A stretch of DNA of 64,000 nucleotides from assembly GCA_020284085.1 (NCBI GenBank), contig JACEVL010000337.1, forward strand, positions 521,273 to 585,272, given 5' to 3'. The number at the start of each line of letters is the position of its first letter. Position 1 is the first letter of the stretch. Shown here piece after piece: positions 11,530-22,903 of the stretch. The notes under the pieces were generated by a model. The model saw only the letters and a list, made by a program, of their open reading frames with translations, did not search any database and had not been told where the DNA came from. Made by a program: the position numbers and the translations under genes. The stretch comes from Aporrectodea caliginosa. Its lineage: Eukaryota > Annelida > Clitellata > Crassiclitellata > Lumbricidae.

Positions 11530-12090
11530 CCCATTTTGGACCAAAACTTTATTAAGACATTTTTATGATCTGTGATAATTATTGGGGCCTTGATGGCAAT
11601 GTTTGAACGTATGTATTATGTTTTTGGACTATTCTCAAATAACATATGCAAATTTGCATAATTATGTTCGTTTTACGAACATGGGGCTAATTAGGCTACT
11701 AACAACATGTGAAATATTGAACATGCATGAAATTACATTGTAACACAATAACGTAATAAAAATGGATAATTGGTGTTAAAACCGTCTTGGATGCGCTTCT
11801 TGTCAACACTGAAGCAGCGTTTGGACACAGTTGGACTTACACCTAATGATACTGGCTTGGTCTAATGCCACCTATTGTCCCAGTGCAAAAACATCCTCAG
11901 TGTTGTGAGGAGTACCAATGAAGTAAGAAGTGTCGAAAGTAAGAGTGTGACACTGTCGTCAGAAGCTACCAGACAGCTTGACTACCGAGGCTGTCATCCT
12001 CACCACGTGTTGAATCCTGTGTATGGATTGGTACTCCACAGCCATCAATTTAGGGTCCTTTATTGTATATTACACACACACACACACACA

Positions 12091-12188
<98 letters not shown>

Positions 12189-12217
12189 ACACACACACAC
12201 ACACACACACACACACA

Positions 12218-12280
<63 letters not shown>

Positions 12281-12787
12281 CACACACACACACACACATA
12301 TACATATATATATATATATATGATTTGGTTGATGCATGTAGCTCAAGATCAGAAATATGCATATGTAAATCAACGTTGACTTGACTTGACGCCATCAGTA
12401 GCGTATTGGACCAATGTTCGTAAAACGAACATGACCCAGATATGAAAATTTTGCGACTCCATTTATTACAATAAAATTACGCAAATGGCATGTGCTTTGT
12501 GCTAAATATGTGCATTTGTGAAATACCCATCAGCTCTGCGATATCACACATCGAACCAAAACTACAAATTTTCAAACAAAAGACGGTGAACATACTGGAG
12601 TTGAGGTATTTAGCATAAGACAAAAACAGTTCAAAACTTTCAAAACAAATTTTTTTTGCGATTTATCCGACAAATCAAACCTTTTGCTTACATAAGAGCA
12701 CATGAACAGAAAACTAGAGTGATGACCTCAACCAATTTGATGTCGTCAAAAAATGTGTTCGTAAAACGAACATTGGTCCAAAATGGG
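11530..12787. mobile_element. piggyBac-type non-autonomous element (family PB2)
   Basis: Flanked by TTAA (11526-11529 and 12788-12791) with perfect inverted ends CCCATTTTGGACCAA / TTGGTCCAAAATGGG. A 15-bp near-palindrome, GTTCGT(T/A)(T/A)(T/A)ACGAAC, occurs at 11666-11680, 12416-12430 and 12757-12771, a likely transposase or host factor site. The interior carries a 250-bp microsatellite. No transposase is present. This block is missing from the second segmental copy, where other material joins the flanks. Confidence 0.85.
12070..12320. repeat. (CA)n/(CT)n/(TA)n microsatellite
   Basis: About 250 bp of CA dinucleotides with a CT block at 12091-12115 and a short TA run at the end, interrupted by single G or A insertions. 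The alternating purine-pyrimidine CA/TG run can adopt Z-DNA. Long open frames here on both strands are artefacts of the dinucleotide repeat. Confidence 0.97.
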
Positions 12788-13485
12788 TTAATGGCATTTG
12801 CATAATATTTGAAAAAGAAGTGACCAGACTATTGGAGAGCTGGCGCATCAGAGTACATTAACGTAATATGCAATATCTGTTGATGTGCGAATCCGATAAT
12901 CGAGATTACGATATCACGGTTTGTTTATTCGGCCAACATTTTTGTGACATGGACTACCAAGGGGGGGGTGGCGGTTATTCCCCTCCTGGATTTTGGGTCT
13001 CGTTTGAGATATCATATCTTCTAATATATCATTGGATTCATCATTCATTTCTGAACAAAATGATGTGTTTAGTTTAAAAATATATCAATGCACCTCGAAA
13101 TTATGCAATTTATAGCATGAACACCATTCCGTTCCATAGAACTTGTAGCGCCTACTTGTTCGACAAAATTTAAGATGTTGTGTGCATAGGCGTAGCCACA
13201 TGAAGGCAGGAGGAGGCAGTTGCCTCCTCTTGGATTTTCCCGTATTTGCCTCCTCTTGCCCGAACTCCATCGCCATACAAATCTGCATGCAATTTACTTA
13301 CTTACTGCACTGTTCAAGCGAATGTTGTACCGTACGGCGTATACTATTTCCTGACACACAGACACAGTTTTCGTTTCCGGTAACAAACGCCTAACTTCAG
13401 TATTTTTCAAGTAAATTGTACTAATCGAATTATTGTGTATTATCGTCATTCCGACTCATTCGTCAATTCGTCAATAGTCATTATT

Positions 13486-13567
13486 ATGTCTGCGGGGCCG
13501 CCAAATAAGAAACTTCGACAGATTGTGCTATCTTTTGTCAGCCAAAAGCCAGCGAAGAAATACACAG
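13486..13567 (+). pseudogene. hAT transposase first-exon remnant
   Basis: From ATG at 13486-13488 the frame reads MSAGPPNKKLRQIVLSFVSQ then KPAKKYTG. This short basic N-terminus with an LSF-type motif resembles the start of hAT transposases of the ZMYM1-like group (recognised from memory, not searched). A good 5' splice site, ACAG/GTAACG, follows at 13567/13568. No downstream exon survives. The family assignment is moderate; position inside a proven hAT supports it. Confidence 0.5.
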
Positions 13568-13860
13568 GTAACGACAGGTTATTAGTAATAACGCCTATGG
13601 TTATTAGTTATAATTAGTAACGAAGCTTCTCTTGAAGAAAAGACCTAGTTTCATCAATCCAACTTTATATACTTACGGAAACAATTATTTCCATCATCCA
13701 GCTTCTATTTAATCAAACTTCCATTTAGGCAAGAAATCATTCTCATCAATCCCTGCAGCTTCCATTTTAAAGCAACAATGTAAAATAATTTAGCAACGTA
13801 AACTAGGGTTTAACCGTTATACCGTTAGGATTAGTAAATAGTAATTATGGTAACTTTGTA

Positions 13861-14012
13861 AGGGGCTTCTATCCCCCCTAAACAACCGGGCTCAATCCCT
13901 CTCCTTCCCCCCTACTGTGAGTGAAGAGATCTGTAACTTGTAAAAGAAACACTCCCCCCTGTTTTTCACTGGGCTCAACTTGAGCCCACCGTGTATAGGG
14001 ATAGAAGCCCCT
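13861..14012. mobile_element. 152-bp MITE with 15-bp perfect inverted ends
   Basis: Ends AGGGGCTTCTATCCC and GGGATAGAAGCCCCT are exact inverted repeats. Inside, GGGCTCAA and its complement give further hairpin structure. Flanks do not show an unambiguous target duplication (TAA on the left, TGA on the right if the end is trimmed by one base). Nested inside the hAT at 13185-14250. Superfamily not assigned. Confidence 0.65.
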
Positions 14013-14966
14013 GATTATGGTTCCTTTATCAACTGGTGTTTTTAAATTACTGTCGTAATTTTACTTCATTCTCATAGAGCTCATAAATAATATATTGCCA
14101 CAGTGTAAAACTAATTTGTACAAAATCTTCTTTTAACTGGTGTCTTTAAAATTACTGAGCATTGTAATTTTGCCTCCTCTTGTTTGCTCCATGGGTACAT
14201 TTTGCCTCCTCTTGTGCCTCCTCTTGAAAAGAGGTCTGGCTACGCCACTGGTTGTGTGCTCTGAAAAAAACACGAATCAAAGAATAATTTGTAATGTAAT
14301 TATAGGCTAAATTGCAACAACACAAATTAGTTCAAAGTCTGCAATAGAAAATTATGATGTCAATGTTCCCAGTTAATATAAGGTCTTCAGCTGCTGACAA
14401 ACGCTTACGCAGAAATATCGGTTTACTTTGTAAATAAAACGAACATTTTCACATATTTTAATTTATTTTGAACACAAATTAATAGTATGAAAAAATAGCA
14501 CTACATGTCCTCTATGCAACGGCATAATTTATTTCTCTTCTAAAATAAATTTTGAATACGTTATAATCGTAAAAACATGAAACAATTTGTGAAAGTGTAA
14601 CCTATTTTCATACATTTTAATTTATTTTGAGCACTTCCGGTTGTCTCAGGTCAACTCAGTGACCATAGAAATGTAGCTCCACATTCCCTCTATAGAATGG
14701 TATAATTTGTGTCTCTTAATATTAAATGACGGATAAGATATAGTCGAAAATCTAGGTGGGGTATCCACCCCCCTGGTACCTCGGGTATATTGGGTATAAC
14801 TTTTGAACGGTGTGAGTTATCATCTCACATTTTACCTCAAAACGTGTAAATGAACCCCCCTACAGCTACTTAAAAGGTCAAATTTTGATTCCATACGGAA
14901 AAAGTTTGAGATGAAAAACCTAGGGGGTGGATACCACACCCCCCGCCTTGGTAGCCTGAGGGTTAA

Positions 14967-15672
14967 GAAAAGATTACGACAGATTCCGATAGATCTTCAT
15001 CTATTATAATAGAGACAGGCAGTTACTGCTTCGATGAGGGCTTCGGTTATGGGGTTCGAAGCCCGACTCCCGTAGAGATGCTTAGACTTAAATAGGAAGC
15101 AATGACATCCTGGATATGAAATCACTAATCAAAAGACTGTGGGTGGGATCATAACGAATCCGACGCGTCGTGGGAGTCGACAGTCATTCCCGTCCGAGCA
15201 TCACGAACCAGTCTGACAGATAGCAGTAGCTTCCCTTCGCTTAGAGTTGAGGCACGGTGAGAGAGAGTCCCAGTGTAAAACCGTTCTGGATTTATAAAGC
15301 TAACGCTCAGAGTTATAACGTAAGGACTTCCTCTTCCTCCTACCCGGTCCCACCACAGATAGCGACCCCTATATTGACGATTTCTTAAGAGTAGCGCTTA
15401 TAAAGGCGTAACAGACAGTTTTGGCCTGGATTACGTGGACAGCTGCCTGTGCAACCAGGAATGGAAAATACTGAGAAGCCAAGTCGTATTTATAAATACA
15501 ATGGAGCAGATGCTGCTAGAGAACTACTCTACAGTAAGGTTGCTTACGCTTGTTTTGAACAGCTAAAGACTAAGAACATATTTAAAATTATGTAAAAAAA
15601 TAACCAAAGACAACACAACACCAACTAGTCAGGTTACATGACAATCTTGATTACATATTTATCATTCATAAT
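14967..15672. repeat. ZNF module 3' flank, copy 2
   Basis: Non-coding flank downstream of ZNF2 (minus strand). Nearly identical to 22904-23700, related to 60600-61215 and in part to 57380-57520 (inverted). Contains GGGTTCGAAGCCCGACTCC, which looks like a tRNA T-arm but has no matching acceptor or D-arm. No gene is seen. Confidence 0.7.
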
Positions 15673-16869
15673 TCAGCACAGGTCCACAGCTATGTCGTCA
15701 GGTGGAGAAAATCGATGGCTAAAACAATGCTCTAGAAATTCCTTCTCTATTTCAAACATATCGTCACATGTACCACATCCCAAAGATTTTGACTCTTTTG
15801 TATTCACAGGAGGTTTGAATTTGTTAATATACAGACATTCTCCATCTCTAAGTTTCGGAAAAGGAACTGCAATACCACCAGAATCCCGATCTACGTTCGT
15901 TGAGTAACGTTCTTTTTCTTTATCAATAGCGCCTGTACTAATAAATCTGGTGAAATTATCAGACAGGTTAGCAATTACTTCACTTCCCATTTTAAGATCC
16001 TGTTGTGGCGTTCCTGCATGGAGTTTAAACTGCTTTGCTGAAGAACTGCTCTTGTTATAAGGTTTCTTGTGTGAGTGTTTCTTCTCAGTTGCATGAGTTC
16101 TTCTGTGACTCTTTAGATGTCCAACGTCTTTGAATCCTTTATTACACATCTTACATGTGTATGGTTTAACTCCTGTGTGAGTTCTCAAATGCACCGTCAA
16201 GGTTCCAACTTGGATAAATGATTTCTGACATAACTGGCACGTGTATAGTTTTTCACCAGTATGGGTTCTCATGTGCGTTTTCAGAGTACCACATACAGTA
16301 AATGATTTCTGACATAACTGGCACTTGTATGGCTTTTCACCAGCATGGGTTCTCATGTGCGTTTTAAGAGTACTACCTTCAGTAAATGATTTCTGACATA
16401 ACTGGCACCCGTACGGTTTCTCACCAGTATGGGTTCTCGTGTGCTTTTTCAGATTACCACCTTCAGTAAATGATTTCTGACATAACTGGCACTTGTATGG
16501 TTTTTCACCAGTATGGGCTCTCATATGCGTTTTCAGAAGACCACGCACATTAAATGATTTCTGACATATCTGGCACTTGTATGGTTTTTCACCAGTATGG
16601 GTTCTCATGTGCGTTTTCAGAGTACCACCTTCAGTAAATGATTTCTGACATAACTGGCACCCATACGGTTTTTCACCAGTATGGGTTATCGTGTGTCTTT
16701 TCAGAGTACCACCTCGATTAAATGATTTCCCACATAACTGGCACGTGTATGGTTTTTCGCCAGTATGGGTTTTCATGTGCGTTTTGAGACTAGAACCTTT
16801 AGTAAATGATTTCTGACATATCTGACACCTGTACTGTTCTTCTATCATATGGGTTTTTGTATTCTCCAT
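15673..16869 (-). CDS. ZNF2: tandem C2H2 zinc-finger protein, 398 aa
   Basis: Intact single-exon reading frame from the ATG at 16867-16869 (MENTKTHMIEEQYRCQ), which follows an in-frame stop in the leader. Nine contiguous C2H2 fingers occupy about residues 12-265, most with HTGEKPY linkers. A basic Ser-rich linker follows (SHKKPYNKSSSSAKQFK), then an acidic-neutral stretch, and a lone C-terminal finger (CGTCDDMFEIEKEFLEHCFS region) before [13 protein letters not shown] and the stop. No KRAB, BTB, ZAD or SCAN domain is present in this frame. Predicted nuclear DNA-binding role from the family; target unknown. It differs from ZNF3 at few residues, and finger 4 carries Leu instead of Arg at helix position 3. 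An upstream non-coding exon cannot be excluded. Confidence 0.92.
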   Translation of the reverse strand: MENTKTHMIEEQYRCQICQKSFTKGSSLKTHMKTHTGEKPYTCQLCGKSFNRGGTLKRHTITHTGEKPYGCQLCQKSFTEGGTLKTHMRTHTGEKPYKCQICQKSFNVRGLLKTHMRAHTGEKPYKCQLCQKSFTEGGNLKKHTRTHTGEKPYGCQLCQKSFTEGSTLKTHMRTHAGEKPYKCQLCQKSFTVCGTLKTHMRTHTGEKLYTCQLCQKSFIQVGTLTVHLRTHTGVKPYTCKMCNKGFKDVGHLKSHRRTHATEKKHSHKKPYNKSSSSAKQFKLHAGTPQQDLKMGSEVIANLSDNFTRFISTGAIDKEKERYSTNVDRDSGGIAVPFPKLRDGECLYINKFKPPVNTKESKSLGCGTCDDMFEIEKEFLEHCFSHRFSPPDDIAVDLC

Positions 16870-18110
16870 CAGGATACTGACTTAATTGTTAATTTCAATG
16901 TTTCTCTCCAGGATCGGTTCTTTGGTGAGCTCTGATATGATCACCCGGAGTATACAGTGTCTGAAATAAATGACATATGGTTGTGTTTCTAGACAAAGTC
17001 GGGATCTGTATATTGCTTTAGACAAGGATGAGTGTTGATATGCGGTTCAAAGCAATTGCCTCTGTTAGAGGTTTTTGCAAATGTTGTTGTCACAGCCTTC
17101 CCAACATCAGCAGTGTCCAGTTTCACACATTACCGCTTACTTCATTTACGTTCGCCTTTCAGATTCTTACAAGAAGAGTTCATGTTTCGTGTCTCAGTAA
17201 TAGTTCGTTCGTTTCAAGTAAATTAAGAAATCATTCACACAGAAAAACTAAATGACGAAATACTGAAGTTATCCGTCCGTTGTTTAATTTAGCACTCCTT
17301 TATGCTATAATTCAGTGTATACTTAGTGAAGATATAATAGTCGACTGTAGGGAAAGTTGGGGTAAAACAAATTCACTGTAATACTATCAAGATGAAAGTC
17401 TAATCCTACAACTAGATTTTGAAGCTCTGAAAGAATGTTGCTCGTCGTTTTCATACATTTGCTAAAAATAACAATAAAACGTCAATATTCAACAAGTTTA
17501 TACAACATAATTTCATTGCAGCTCAACACAGTAGAATGACTGTTCATTCAAATACACTCAAACAACATTCAAATACACTCAAGCAACACCACATACACCA
17601 AAGCATCACAATATTATTCCCGTTCTTAAATCACTCAACTGGCTGCAAATGCTTTAGGGCATCCACTTCAGAATCTAATCGCTCACCTACAACTAAATAC
17701 AATACTACCAGCCAAAGTACCTTCGCACTCTCTTCACCATTCAGTCATCCGGGTATACCCGTTCGTCCTTATATCTCACTCTCTCCCGTCCCCAGTCAGT
17801 AATCACCTCAAGTTCTCTAACCGATCCATATCCCACACTGCAACTCCGGAAGAAACACCCTCTGAATCCCCAATCTTCGCAGTTCCTCCAACAAAACTGT
17901 CACTCACTCACCGTCACCTGCCTCAGGCTCAGGACTCTTCTCATCATGCCACAACCATTCAAAATTTAAGTCTCTCCTATTGAAGAAATCATACCCTGAT
18001 CCATCCGATCCTCTGCCTTCCAGGCTTTCTCGTCGTCAACAAAACCAGCTGATCTGCCTGTCTCTGGTCTATCTGAGATTGAGTAAATAATCAAACATAA
18101 TAACTACGGT
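16870..18110. repeat. ZNF module 5' flank, copy 2 (vestigial finger, L2-like remnant)
   Basis: The first 70 bp hold the same decayed half finger as in the other copies (minus strand). The rest is non-coding until about 17600-18080, where the plus strand gives pieces of an L2-like LINE C-terminus (VLKSLNWLQ, then KKSYPDPSDP in the family pattern), broken by stops. Nearly identical to 24898-26140. The open frame 17536-17802 is part of this remnant. Confidence 0.65.
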
Positions 18111-18111
18111 A

Positions 18112-18790
18112 TTGCCATCGACGGTGCAGAGATCGAGTATAGTCTACCAGTTTTTTTTATCTTTGAAGTTTAGAAAAGAGGATAATTGCAGATGCGAATC
18201 TGAGATTCAGATAATAACAATGAGAAAGGAAGCATTCTTGAAGAGAGAAGAACTTCTGAGAGGAGGACTGGGTCTCGATGTAACGAAAAGAGAAGCCTCA
18301 TATGGTGCATCACACTATAATGGATTGTAAATGTCAAAATCATAAACTCCAAATATCTAAAGCGCTATTCCAAAGCCAAGTGCAAAGCACCAGATTATTC
18401 ACGAGCAGAGACATTGACAATATTGCAAATGCAGAAATGGAGAAGCTTGAGGCTTTTGAAATGTGTCTATGGACAAAAGCTAGACAAGATCAGCAGGAGC
18501 GACTATAAAACAAACGAGAAGGTGTTCCAACTGCATGGTATACGAAGAGAGAGAGAGAGTTGAATGGTCAACACATTAAAGAAGAGACAAATTAAATAGA
18601 TTGGCCACACACTAAGTAGACATTCGCAACTGAGGACAGTGCTTGACGGAAGAATTTAAAGAAACAAACTACATGGAAGACTAAGAAATATGATGTTTGA
18701 TTGGATGATTGAAAAAAGAAACAGACAAGGATTATATAAAGATATAAAGAAATAGGCACCAAATAGACATAATAATTCATTCCTTTATCT
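18112..18790 (+). pseudogene. RTE-like LINE reverse transcriptase C-terminal remnant
   Basis: Plus-strand pieces read MRKEAFLKREELL, then STRLFTSRDIDNIANAEMEK and LEAFEMCLWTKARQ. This matches the region of RTE/BovB-type LINE proteins around the LNAFEMW motif. Further on, other frames give the GHT...TVL basic tail. Several frameshifts and stops. Preserved copies at 26140-26830 and, inverted, 36600-37300 show it was carried along with the ZNF modules. Confidence 0.65.
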
Positions 18791-18799
18791 ACCTAGGAG

Positions 18800-19189
18800 C
18801 TGAACACTGAACAATAACAAGAAGAATGTTTGGCTGTTTTAGAAAAAAGATGCACATTTTTCAGATATGCAATTTTCTTTCATTTTCCATGTCAGGGCAG
18901 TAAAAAGTATGGTCATTTTGCTACTATAAACTGTCATTTCACAGTTGTGTTACACAGTTTAGGTTCGAGCTCTACTAAATTTGGTGAATATTTATTAGGG
19001 GAACCTTATATATGGCATTTACTTCTTTAAAAACACTTCAGCTGACTAAAAACTGTCTTCTAACTCATTTTCTCACGGTGATTGGCATGTCATCTGGAAC
19101 TGAAAATTTTATCACATAATAAGTTCATCTGTCTATTTCATCTCAACCTTTAATTCACTAATCCCCATTTCAGTCGACATATAATAAGT
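18800..19189. repeat. Module spacer, copy 2
   Basis: Matches 26840-27000 in part and, inverted, 61740-62040 (shared CCATGTCAGGGCAGT region). AT-rich, no open frame of note, no gene recognised. Confidence 0.5.
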
Positions 19190-20350
19190 TTCATTCAACA
19201 GAATACACTCTTCTTGCTTCTAAATCCTAATTACATCGTGTGCACTGGGGTTAAGAGTAACATGGCAGCATTTGTTCCCACTGACTTATCTGCTGCTTTT
19301 GGTGGAGTGTCCATACACGTTTTGGCATTGGTAGCAGCATTGTTCTGGGCTTTCTGATCATGAAATTGAATTGGTTTTCACCCTAACTATGCCCCTGCAC
19401 ATAGTCAGTATACTTATAAATGACCATTTTTTACCATGTTTTTTCTAAACAAGGTGTCCTTCAGAGTTGCTCTCTTTTGCTCTAAATGCATACCGCACCA
19501 CTAGCTACATAATTTGGCAGTCATTCGCCTGGGTGACATTTTTAGGTAGATGATACTTAACTTTAAATTTCATTTGACAGGTTATCTTGTAATTGTTTTT
19601 TGTACAGCTGTTGTTAACTGCCTTTGAGGAGATAAAGTATTGTACGGTAGCCAAATAACTCCTCTTCAATATCATTAAGATTTTAATTTCTGCTGCTGGT
19701 AAATCCACTAGAGCTGAAAAGTGTGGACAATTTAAATGTTTCAAACTGGAAGAGTTGAGTTGGTGATGCTGCTTATAGCCTGGGTGGCATTTTAACTCTA
19801 CTATGTCCTTTTATCAAAAAAATAGTAGTATTTTAAATTGTCACACATGCATATTCATGACTTGCACAGAATTAGGTGTTGTAAACTCATGGATTACTGC
19901 AACCTGATTCTTAATGGCATCACCAGGTCCAATCTACAGAAGCTCCAGAGGGTTCTCTTTGATAGAGTTATAACACATACAACACAACATGAACATATAA
20001 CCCCTGTACAAATCACTCCATTGGCTTCAGGTATGGCAGAGCATTTCTTTTAACTTGGGTCTCATGGTCTAATAAACACTGAACTCTGGCCAAACATACT
20101 ATTTAAAATCAGGCCCTGTTCTTCACTCTTATTACTATTGCTCGTCATATTGATATTCTTTGTCAAATTTTGAACTACAACTGTTCTAGGCGAATAAGCG
20201 TTTTCAGTTGCAAGACCTAAATTTGTCAATTCTCTCCCTGCATAATCCATTCTACTCAGTCCCTAATATGCCCACCTTCGTGTCATGGCAAACTCAGAAA
20301 ATCGTTAGATTAAAGTGTCTCATTTTACAGATAAGATAAATTATAGGTAA
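19190..20350 (+). pseudogene. L2-like LINE remnant, copy B
   Basis: Same element as 6460-9720 without the later piggyBac insertions. It shows the A-motif region (AAFVPTDLSAAFGGV), and near 19880-19960 MDYCNLILNGITRSNLQKLQ, the segment after the palm where L2 elements have a similar SNLQKLQRVQN block. The 3' coding end is near 20260. Many frameshifts; no function expected. Confidence 0.65.
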
Positions 20351-22014
20351 ATTACACCAGCTGTACAATGTTGGTGGAAAGATCAGCTGCCCATGAAGAG
20401 AATTATGACATATTTATGTTGTCGATAAAAAGTGGTGATCCATTTTGTTACAACTGCATACCTCTGGCTACCTCTTGGCCTTAGATTAAGTGACCTCTGT
20501 AGTCTTCTCCTCAGAACATGCAATATTGGAATTATGTTTATTAACTACCTGATTCGAAATTGAATTGGTTGAAAAATATTAACTGTTATGCCAATTTTTT
20601 TAGATAAGACAGTTTGAATAGCTGCAAAATTAGAACTTGCTATATGTCATTGTCCAATGTCATTATTTATGTTACCTACTTTAAAAATATCATACTGAGA
20701 CTGCCTAGAATATAGGACTAATCTATTTGTGAGATGCAACGGTTTTGCTTAAAAAGAGTGGGATTAATTAAACTAATTCCTTGTGTAAATAGAAGTTGGA
20801 TTGATAACATTTATCAATAAAATCACTGAAATATTAAATATGCTAAAATGGAGTTGGACATCGATAATAATAAAATAATGCAAATACAAGAATAAAAGGG
20901 TAAACATGTAGCTTAGCATCGTAAATTATTCGCCATTGCATGGGTTTCTGTTTGTCGAATAAAAGTCGGATTGATGAAAATAATTTACGTTAAATAGATG
21001 TGGGATTTCAATCCAACTGTATTGAAGAAAATAAATCCTAATTAATTAGAAGTTGCATTCATGAAAAATAATTGTTAAATAGAAGCTCGATAGATTAAAC
21101 GAATTCTTCCTCAAATGCACTCATACAATGTTAATCACTCATCTTCATTGACTGCTGCTTTTAGACAGAAGAATTCCCCAAAAGAATTCTTTAAGTCAGA
21201 CAACAAGAGAAACTATTATCATTTCCCTTCTCCTAATTTTATAGTCGCAAAGAATCAGAAAAAAATAGGGAAATCCCATAGTTTAGGTTGGTAAATTATT
21301 TAAAATGGTCAATTTAAAATGGAAGGTGGATTGATGAGAAAAGTTGCTTCCCTAAACGTTAGTGGGATTGATGAAACCATTTCTGTTTTAAATAGAAGCT
21401 GGATTGATTAAAATAATTGTTTCCACAAGAAGAAGCTTGATGCATGATAATAGTTCTTTCCTTAAATAAAAGTTCCAATAATGAAAAATTTGCTTAAATA
21501 AAAATTAGGTAATTTTTTTAATTAAATAGAAGTTGGATTGATGAAACAAATTTCTTGATGAAATGGAAGCTGGATTGGTGTTAGTTATCATGGACATAGG
21601 TAGACTGCTTACCATCACTGAAGACATTCAAATAATTTAGCAACCTAAACTACGGGATAACCCCAACGTCCATTTTAATTTGACAATATAAAATAATTTA
21701 CCAACCTAAACTACGGGTTTACAGCAAATGTTAAGGTGATGTCTTTCCAGCCATCGTTTAAGGGGGAAATAAACATTAAGATAAAACCACGACTATATTA
21801 ACAACTCTCTCATTGAGTTAAATGTCGTCAATTAAATGTTTTTGTCCACTAAATTACATGCAAAGACTAATGGAATCTAACCTGGTTTGGCATCAAAATC
21901 GAATTTATTCATAATCTTAATAATGTATACATTATGTCATCAGCACAAAATGGCGACGAATAAAGTGTTCGCTACAATGAGAAGTAAGCTGAAGTTTTAC
22001 AGAGCATATCCTGT
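20351..22014. repeat. Segmental duplicate of 9721-11440
   Basis: Runs parallel to copy A with small indels, including the ATCAATCCA array and the array-bearing inverted-repeat element. It ends where copy A continues into the dispersed flank and the PB2 element. No gene. Confidence 0.8.
20755..21580 (-). repeat. ATCAATCCA-family array, copy B
   Basis: Duplicate of the array at 10140-10985, same orientation. Compared with copy A it has lost one or two units near 21005, where a unit is fused to an inverted one (TTTCAATCCAAC). Confidence 0.8.
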
Positions 22015-22140
22015 TTCTATTTATGGTAAAAATTAGGCTTTTCCATCAATCCAATTTCTATTTAAAGATAGAAATGATCTTTCATTATTCCCAATTCCAG
22101 TTCTGGAAACAATTTTTTTTCCTCAATCCAGCTTCCATTT
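22015..22140 (+). repeat. Short ATCAATCCA-family array at a deletion junction
   Basis: Three or four units in plus orientation. They bridge sequence matching 11440 and sequence matching 13140 in copy A, so the deletion or replacement in copy B has array units at its junction. Confidence 0.6.
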
Positions 22141-22899
22141 AGAACTTGTAGCGCCTACTTGTTCGACAAAATTTAAGATGTTGTGTGCTCTGAAAAAAAC
22201 ACGAATCAAAGAAAAATTTGTAATGTAATTATAGGCTAAATTGCAACAACACAAATTAGTTCAAAGTCTGCAATAGAAAATTATTATGTCAATGTTCCCA
22301 GTAAATATAAGGTCTTCAGCTGCTGACAAACGTTTACGCAGAAATATCGGTTTACTTTGTAAATAAAACGAACATTTTCATATATTTTAATTTATTTTGA
22401 ACACAAATTAATAGTATGAAAAAATAGCACTAGGCCTACATGTCCTCTATGCAACGGCATAATTTATTTCTCTTCAAAAATAAATTATGAATACGTTATA
22501 ATCGAAAAAACATGAAAAATTTGTGAAAGTGTAACCTATTTTCATACATTTTAATTTATTTTGAGCACTTCCGGTTGTCTCAGGTCAACTCAGTGACCAT
22601 AGAAATGTAGCTCCACATTCCTCTATAGAATGGTATAATTTGTGTCTCTTAATATTAAATGACGGATAAGATATAGTCGAAAATCTAGGTGGGTATCCAC
22701 CCACCCTCTGGTACCTCGGGTATATTGGGTATAACTTTTGAACGGTGTGAGTTATCATCTCACATTTTACCTCAAAACGTGTGTAAATGAACCCCCTAAA
22801 ACTACTTAAAAGGTCATATTTTGATTTCATACGGAAAAAGTTTGAGATGAAAACAACCTAGGGGGTGGATACCACACCCCCCGCCTTGGTAGCCGAGGG
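22141..22899. mobile_element. PB1-family element, right part, copy B
   Basis: Duplicate of 14259-14962 plus about 45 bp of its left side, ending GTAGCCGAGGG before TTAA (22900-22903). It contains the uninterrupted GTTGTGTG target of the hAT inserted in copy A. Left terminus missing; no coding frame. Confidence 0.7.
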
Positions 22900-22903
22900 T
22901 TAA

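Larger units (their letters stand above)
13185..14250. mobile_element. hAT-family element with empty site visible
   Basis: Inverted ends CATAGGCGTAGCCA and TGGCTACGCCACTG (two mismatches), flanked by the 8-bp duplication GTTGTGTG (13177-13184, 14251-14258). The duplicate locus near 22180 has a single GTTGTGTG and no insertion, which proves the boundaries. Subterminal direct repeats of TTGCCTCCTCTTG occur twice at the left and three times at the right. Only a first-exon fragment of transposase remains. It also holds a piece of the ATCAATCCA array (13640-13790) and a smaller inverted-repeat element. Confidence 0.92.
12915..14962. mobile_element. PB1-family element, second copy, interrupted by a hAT
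   Basis: The segment 12948-13184 resembles 6915-7090 and 14259-14962 resembles 7480-8030, ending CTTGGTAGCCTGAGGG before TTAA (14963-14966). The left terminus is degraded, so the start is approximate. It was split by the hAT element at 13185-14250. The second segmental copy (22141-22899) keeps the right part without that hAT. Confidence 0.7.

Noticed and set aside
12023..12395. Several 75-169 aa open frames of His-Thr or Cys-Val repeats
   Set aside because: Direct translation of the CA/TG dinucleotide repeat on both strands; no gene evidence.
15040..15080. tRNA gene suggested by GGGTTCGAAGCCC
   Set aside because: No acceptor stem, D-arm or anticodon arm could be folded around it; the motif is part of the duplicated ZNF 3' flank.
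18302..18508. Conserved 60-70 aa frame in three modules as a small host gene
   Set aside because: Sequence matches the FEMW region of RTE-type LINE reverse transcriptases and is flanked by further LINE pieces in other frames; conservation reflects segmental duplication.
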